Positions 60,986 through 64,000 of a DNA stretch of 64,000 nt are shown piece by piece. Numbering within the stretch: position 1 is the first letter of the stretch; every line of letters starts with the position of its first letter. This stretch comes from JAHEJE01 sp965216335 (GTDB taxonomy: Bacteria > Pseudomonadota > Alphaproteobacteria > Rhizobiales > Aestuariivirgaceae). The position numbers and the translations under genes were made by a program. A model generated the notes under the pieces. It was not told where the DNA came from. It saw only the letters and a list, made by a program, of their open reading frames with translations, and did no database searches. The DNA lies in the NCBI GenBank assembly GCA_965216335.1, contig OZ244154.1, forward strand, positions 2,232,001-2,296,000, written 5' to 3'.

Positions 60986-61981
60986 CTAAGCCGCGTTGTT
61001 GCGGCGTTCCAGATGTCGTTCCCAATCGAGCGCCGATTGCACGATGCCGTCGAGATCGGCATGTTTAGGCATCCAGCCCAGCACCGAACGCACCCGGTCT
61101 GCACCGGCCACCAGCGCCGGCGGATCACCCGCCCGGCGCGGTGCGTCGTTCACCGCCAGCCGGCCGCCAAAGGCTTTCTCCACCGATCTGATAACATCGA
61201 GCACCGAATAACCCGTGCCGTACCCGCAGTTGAACACATCGCTCTGGCCGCCGGCCCGCAAATGAGCCAGCGCATCGACATGCGCCGCCACCAGGTCGCT
61301 GACGTGGATGTAGTCGCGAATGCAAGTGCCATCGGCGGTGTCATAGTCGCGCCCGAAAATCTGCATCTGCTCGCGCTGGCCAAGTGCCGTCTGGCACGCC
61401 ACCTTGATCAGGTGCGTCGCCATCGGTGTCGACTGGCCGGTGCGGCCCATGGGATCGGCGCCGGCCACATTGAAGTAGCGCAAAGCCACATAGTTGAAAC
61501 CGTCATAGGCCGCCGCGCTGTCGCGCAGCATCCATTCGGTCATCAGCTTGGAGGCGCCATAGGGCGAAATCGGCGCCTTGTCCTCGGTCTCGAACACCGG
61601 GTTGTTGGCCGGGATGCCGTAGACGGCCGCCGTCGACGAGAAGATGAAATGCGGCACGCCGCCCTTCACGCAAGCTTCCATCAGCGCCCGGGACTTCACC
61701 GTATTGTTGAGATAGTAGCCGAGCGGATCGCTTACCGAATCCGGCACAACGATCGAGCCGGCAAAATGAATGACCGCATTGACGCCATGCTCATCGATGA
61801 CATTCCCAACCAGTTGCTGGTCGCCGATATCACCCTCGACCAGGGCCGCCGACGGCGACACTGCCCAGGCAAATCCGGTCGACAGGTTGTCCAGAACGAC
61901 AACCTCCTCGCCCGCGTCGACCAGCGCGCAAACCATGTGGCTGCCGATATATCCCGCCCCGCCCGTAACCAAAACCGCCAT
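60986..61981 (-). CDS. galE: UDP-glucose 4-epimerase
   Basis: 331 residues from ATG 61981. NAD-binding GGAGYIG (residues 7-13), catalytic Tyr-x3-Lys in YGASKLMTE and the substrate-binding RYFNVAGADP match GalE. It interconverts UDP-glucose and UDP-galactose for polysaccharide synthesis. The ribosome-binding site is GAGGATG. It diverges from galU, so UDP-glucose production and conversion lie together, with an AT-rich palindrome between them. The longer in-frame start at 62041 has no conserved sequence. No terminator is obvious in the 109 bp to the lytic-transglycosylase start. Confidence 0.94.
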   Translation of the reverse strand: MAVLVTGGAGYIGSHMVCALVDAGEEVVVLDNLSTGFAWAVSPSAALVEGDIGDQQLVGNVIDEHGVNAVIHFAGSIVVPDSVSDPLGYYLNNTVKSRALMEACVKGGVPHFIFSSTAAVYGIPANNPVFETEDKAPISPYGASKLMTEWMLRDSAAAYDGFNYVALRYFNVAGADPMGRTGQSTPMATHLIKVACQTALGQREQMQIFGRDYDTADGTCIRDYIHVSDLVAAHVDALAHLRAGGQSDVFNCGYGTGYSVLDVIRSVEKAFGGRLAVNDAPRRAGDPPALVAGADRVRSVLGWMPKHADLDGIVQSALDWERHLERRNNAA

Positions 61982-62029
61982 TGCAACATCCTCATCAGCC
62001 GGTTGACCCGGCAACACCATTTCGCAACC

Positions 62030-62046
62030 AATTTGTGTCACAATTT
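62030..62046. promoter_or_regulatory. AT-rich imperfect palindrome in the galE/galU promoter gap
   Basis: AATTTGTG-T-CACAATTT, arms differing at one base pair, is centred in the 136-bp gap between galE and galU. A possible operator shared by both genes; the regulator is unknown. Confidence 0.35.
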
Positions 62047-62117
62047 AGCGAACAAACCCTTTCCACAAGACCGGCCTCAACGGCCAGGCGGCGAACACCA
62101 GACCGGAAACTCAAACA

Positions 62118-63005
62118 ATGGTTAAGAACATCAAGAAGGCCGTTTTCCCTGTTGCGGGCCTTGGCACCCGCTTTCTGCCGGCCACCAAGGCAATGCCCAA
62201 GGAGATGCTGACCATCGTCGACCGTCCGGTCGTGCAGCTGGCCGTCGACGAGGCCCGCGAAGCCGGCATCGAGCATTTCGTGTTCGTCACCGGACGCAAC
62301 AAATCCGTTATCGAAGACCACTTCGACAAGCAGTTCGAACTGGAAGAGACCCTGCGCAGCCGCGGCAAGTTGGCCGAACTGAAACTGCTGGAAGACGACC
62401 GCCCGTCTGCCGGCCAGATGAGCTACACCCGCCAACAGGAACCGCTGGGCCTCGGCCATGCCGTGTGGTGCGCCCGCGAGCTGGTCGGCGACGAGCCCTT
62501 CGCCTTGATGCTGCCCGACGTCCTCATCCACGCCAACCCCGGCTGCTTGAAACAGATGATGCAAACCTATGAAAGTCACGGCGGAAACGTTGTCGCCGTC
62601 GAGCAGGTCGACCGCGAGGAAATCCACCGCTACGGCGTCGTCGGCATCGGCGATCCCGCCGGCGATGCGTTCGAAATCTCCGGGATGGTCGAAAAACCCA
62701 AGCCCGAGGATGCGCCATCCAACATGATCATCACCGGCCGCTACATCCTGCAACCGGAGATCTTCGACAAAATCGCCGGGCAGGACCCCGGATCGGGCGG
62801 CGAGATTCAGCTCACCGATGCGATGATCCAGCTGTCGCAGGACCAGACCTTCTATGGTGTCGAATTCGAGGGAACGACCTACGACTGCGGCAACAAGATC
62901 GGTTTTCTGTCCGCCAACGTCGCCTATGGCCTGGAGCGCAAAGACCTCGGTCCGGAGTTCCGCGCTGCCCTGAAGGACATCATTGCAAAGGCCGGCGGCC
63001 TATAG
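62118..63005 (+). CDS. galU: UTP-glucose-1-phosphate uridylyltransferase
   Basis: 295 residues. The nucleotide-binding PVAGLGTRFLPATKAMPKE and the uridine-site MLPDVLI and EKPKPEDAP match GalU, which makes UDP-glucose from UTP and glucose-1-phosphate for exopolysaccharide and lipopolysaccharide. ATG 62118 (MVKNIKKAVFPVAG). Its stop (63003-63005) directly abuts the stop of the convergent barrel gene (63000-63002), so both transcripts overlap without a terminator between them. Confidence 0.95.
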   Translation: MVKNIKKAVFPVAGLGTRFLPATKAMPKEMLTIVDRPVVQLAVDEAREAGIEHFVFVTGRNKSVIEDHFDKQFELEETLRSRGKLAELKLLEDDRPSAGQMSYTRQQEPLGLGHAVWCARELVGDEPFALMLPDVLIHANPGCLKQMMQTYESHGGNVVAVEQVDREEIHRYGVVGIGDPAGDAFEISGMVEKPKPEDAPSNMIITGRYILQPEIFDKIAGQDPGSGGEIQLTDAMIQLSQDQTFYGVEFEGTTYDCGNKIGFLSANVAYGLERKDLGPEFRAALKDIIAKAGGL

Positions 63006-64000
63006 CCGGAAATTGAAGCCGGCGGAAATCTGGTTTTCGATGTAATCGGCTCCCGGCACCGTGCTCTCAAAGCCAGTAACATCGTAATTCGCCAGCACTT
63101 CGATCTCGCGCGAAATCAGATAGGACAACGACAACCCGCCGGTCAGCGTGAGTTCCTCATCGGCTGCGACGATGAAATTCCTGAACTCGACCCCGGCGCT
63201 CGCCCCGCCACGCAGGTTCTGCCGGAAGGCATGGCTGATGGCAATGCCACCGGTCAGGGTGCGCGACCCGCTGACACCGGCGCCGGTGCTCTCGTCGATG
63301 GTGCTACCGGCAGTGAACACGACATCGGTCAGCCTGGTCGGCCGCCAGGTCAGATTGGCATCGCCGCCAAAGGCATGAATCGTCTCCAGCCCCGGCTCCT
63401 CGAACGCCCGCACATCATAGCGTACGCCGACATTGCCGGACCAGATCGGCGACAGGTTCAGGTCGGCCCCGGCGCGCACGAACCCGCCGTGGGACGAGCG
63501 CCGCAACCCGTCGCGGTCGCGCCGGCGCGAGTGAATGCGCGGGCGATATCCCACTTCGACGAACGGCTGCACCGCCGGCGACGTTTCATAGCCCAGCCGC
63601 AACGACACCGACGGCTCCAGGTAGTCGCGGTCCGAGTTGTCCTCGACACCGCCGCCGGCCAGTTCCACATCATCGAACATCGCATAACGCAGGCCCGCCG
63701 TTCCGGTCACCGTCAGCCGGTTGAACCGGTGGCTCAGCCCAGCCGTGCCGCCGAACTGCATGTCGCGCCGCCGCCCGGTTGCCGCATCCGGCACTTCCCG
63801 ATCGGCAGCGGACGTTTCGGTGAGCTGGTAATCGGCGGTAAAGTTCGCCGTCGTTGTCCGCCGGACATCGAGCCGCAAAGCCGCGGCCGCATTGGCGGTG
63901 GTTTGATCGAACGCCGAGTTGTCGGCATAGAACAGCGCCGTACCGGACGCATTGAGGGTGAAGCTGTGCCGCACCCAGTTGCTTTCCAGCCGCAGGCCGG
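63000..64000 (-). CDS. Outer-membrane beta-barrel protein, N-terminal part outside the window
   Basis: At least 333 residues, open to the window end, so the start lies beyond 64000; an in-frame GTG at 63974 is not taken as the start. The sequence alternates short hydrophobic beta strands with polar loops (LRYAMFDDVELA, VSLRLGYETSPAVQPFVEVGY, GGLSLSYLISREIEVLANYDV) and ends in FNFRL, a typical barrel end signal. It resembles the BBP2_2 family of putative porins (PF10082), found often near polysaccharide genes. A role in export or uptake across the outer membrane is likely but untested. Confidence 0.82.
   Translation of the reverse strand, partial: GLRLESNWVRHSFTLNASGTALFYADNSAFDQTTANAAAALRLDVRRTTTANFTADYQLTETSAADREVPDAATGRRRDMQFGGTAGLSHRFNRLTVTGTAGLRYAMFDDVELAGGGVEDNSDRDYLEPSVSLRLGYETSPAVQPFVEVGYRPRIHSRRRDRDGLRRSSHGGFVRAGADLNLSPIWSGNVGVRYDVRAFEEPGLETIHAFGGDANLTWRPTRLTDVVFTAGSTIDESTGAGVSGSRTLTGGIAISHAFRQNLRGGASAGVEFRNFIVAADEELTLTGGLSLSYLISREIEVLANYDVTGFESTVPGADYIENQISAGFNFRL

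Overview
The window reads as chromosomal DNA of a high-GC alphaproteobacterium, most likely a Hyphomicrobiales (Rhizobiales) relative from a marine or saline habitat. The evidence is a rhizobial-type phosphatidylcholine synthase, the dapB-gpmA and DUF2244/nth/adenosine-kinase neighbourhoods, a GlnT/GlxBCD/Amt nitrogen region, a Zur box of alphaproteobacterial type, and several genes for marine osmolytes (DmdA-like GcvT protein, GbdR-type regulator, four-subunit sarcosine oxidase). No tRNA, rRNA, CRISPR array, phage gene or transposase was seen.

Layout. 1-6.1 kb: a truncated metallo-beta-lactamase-fold hydrolase, thiolase, DmdA-like demethylase, Pcs, an exported protein whose signal peptide is frameshifted, and LtrA. 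6.1-20 kb: two universal stress genes with FNR/FixK-like promoter boxes, an arginase-fold plus PhyH dioxygenase pair, an orphan 482-aa protein, zur-znuC-znuB-ispG behind a Zur box, a racemase/hydrolase/haloalkane dehalogenase group (dehalogenase frameshifted), agmatinase and an OmpA lipoprotein. 20-24.4 kb: an ABC importer of the 2-aminoethylphosphonate type. 24.5-33.6 kb: housekeeping and metabolism (dapB, gpmA, Ada-like DNA repair, nth, CysZ-like, adenosine kinase, uronate dehydrogenase) plus a strongly basic exported protein. 33.7-47.9 kb: a nitrogen region with GlnT/GmaS-type glutamine synthetase, a cupin regulator, AmtB with a small membrane partner, DadA, RidA and a rearranged three-gene glutamate-synthase-like set. 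48-52.3 kb: thiamine pyrophosphokinase and a TPP-riboswitch-controlled thiBPQ importer. 52.2-58.5 kb: GbdR-type regulator diverging from soxBDAG. 58.5-64 kb: SGNH hydrolase, lytic transglycosylase, galE, galU and a truncated outer-membrane barrel.

How the genes work together. Amt, the GlnT-type ligase, the Glx proteins and DadA/RidA form a coherent ammonium capture and amino-nitrogen recycling set. SoxBDAG and the GbdR-type regulator point to glycine betaine/sarcosine use, or, together with the GlnT/Glx proteins, to an N-methylglutamate-like route. SoxA's C-terminal GcvT fold and the DmdA-like protein suggest tetrahydrofolate-linked methyl-group use.

The most unusual material is non-coding. 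Two families of about 265-bp transposase-less elements (two copies of one, one of the other) share one architecture: a 31-32 bp terminal inverted repeat, two internal hairpins and flanking TA. Both copies of the first family supply the last base of the preceding gene's TAG stop codon and lie between convergent genes. A third, palindromic repeat family has two copies. All calls come from reading the sequence by eye; no database search was run.
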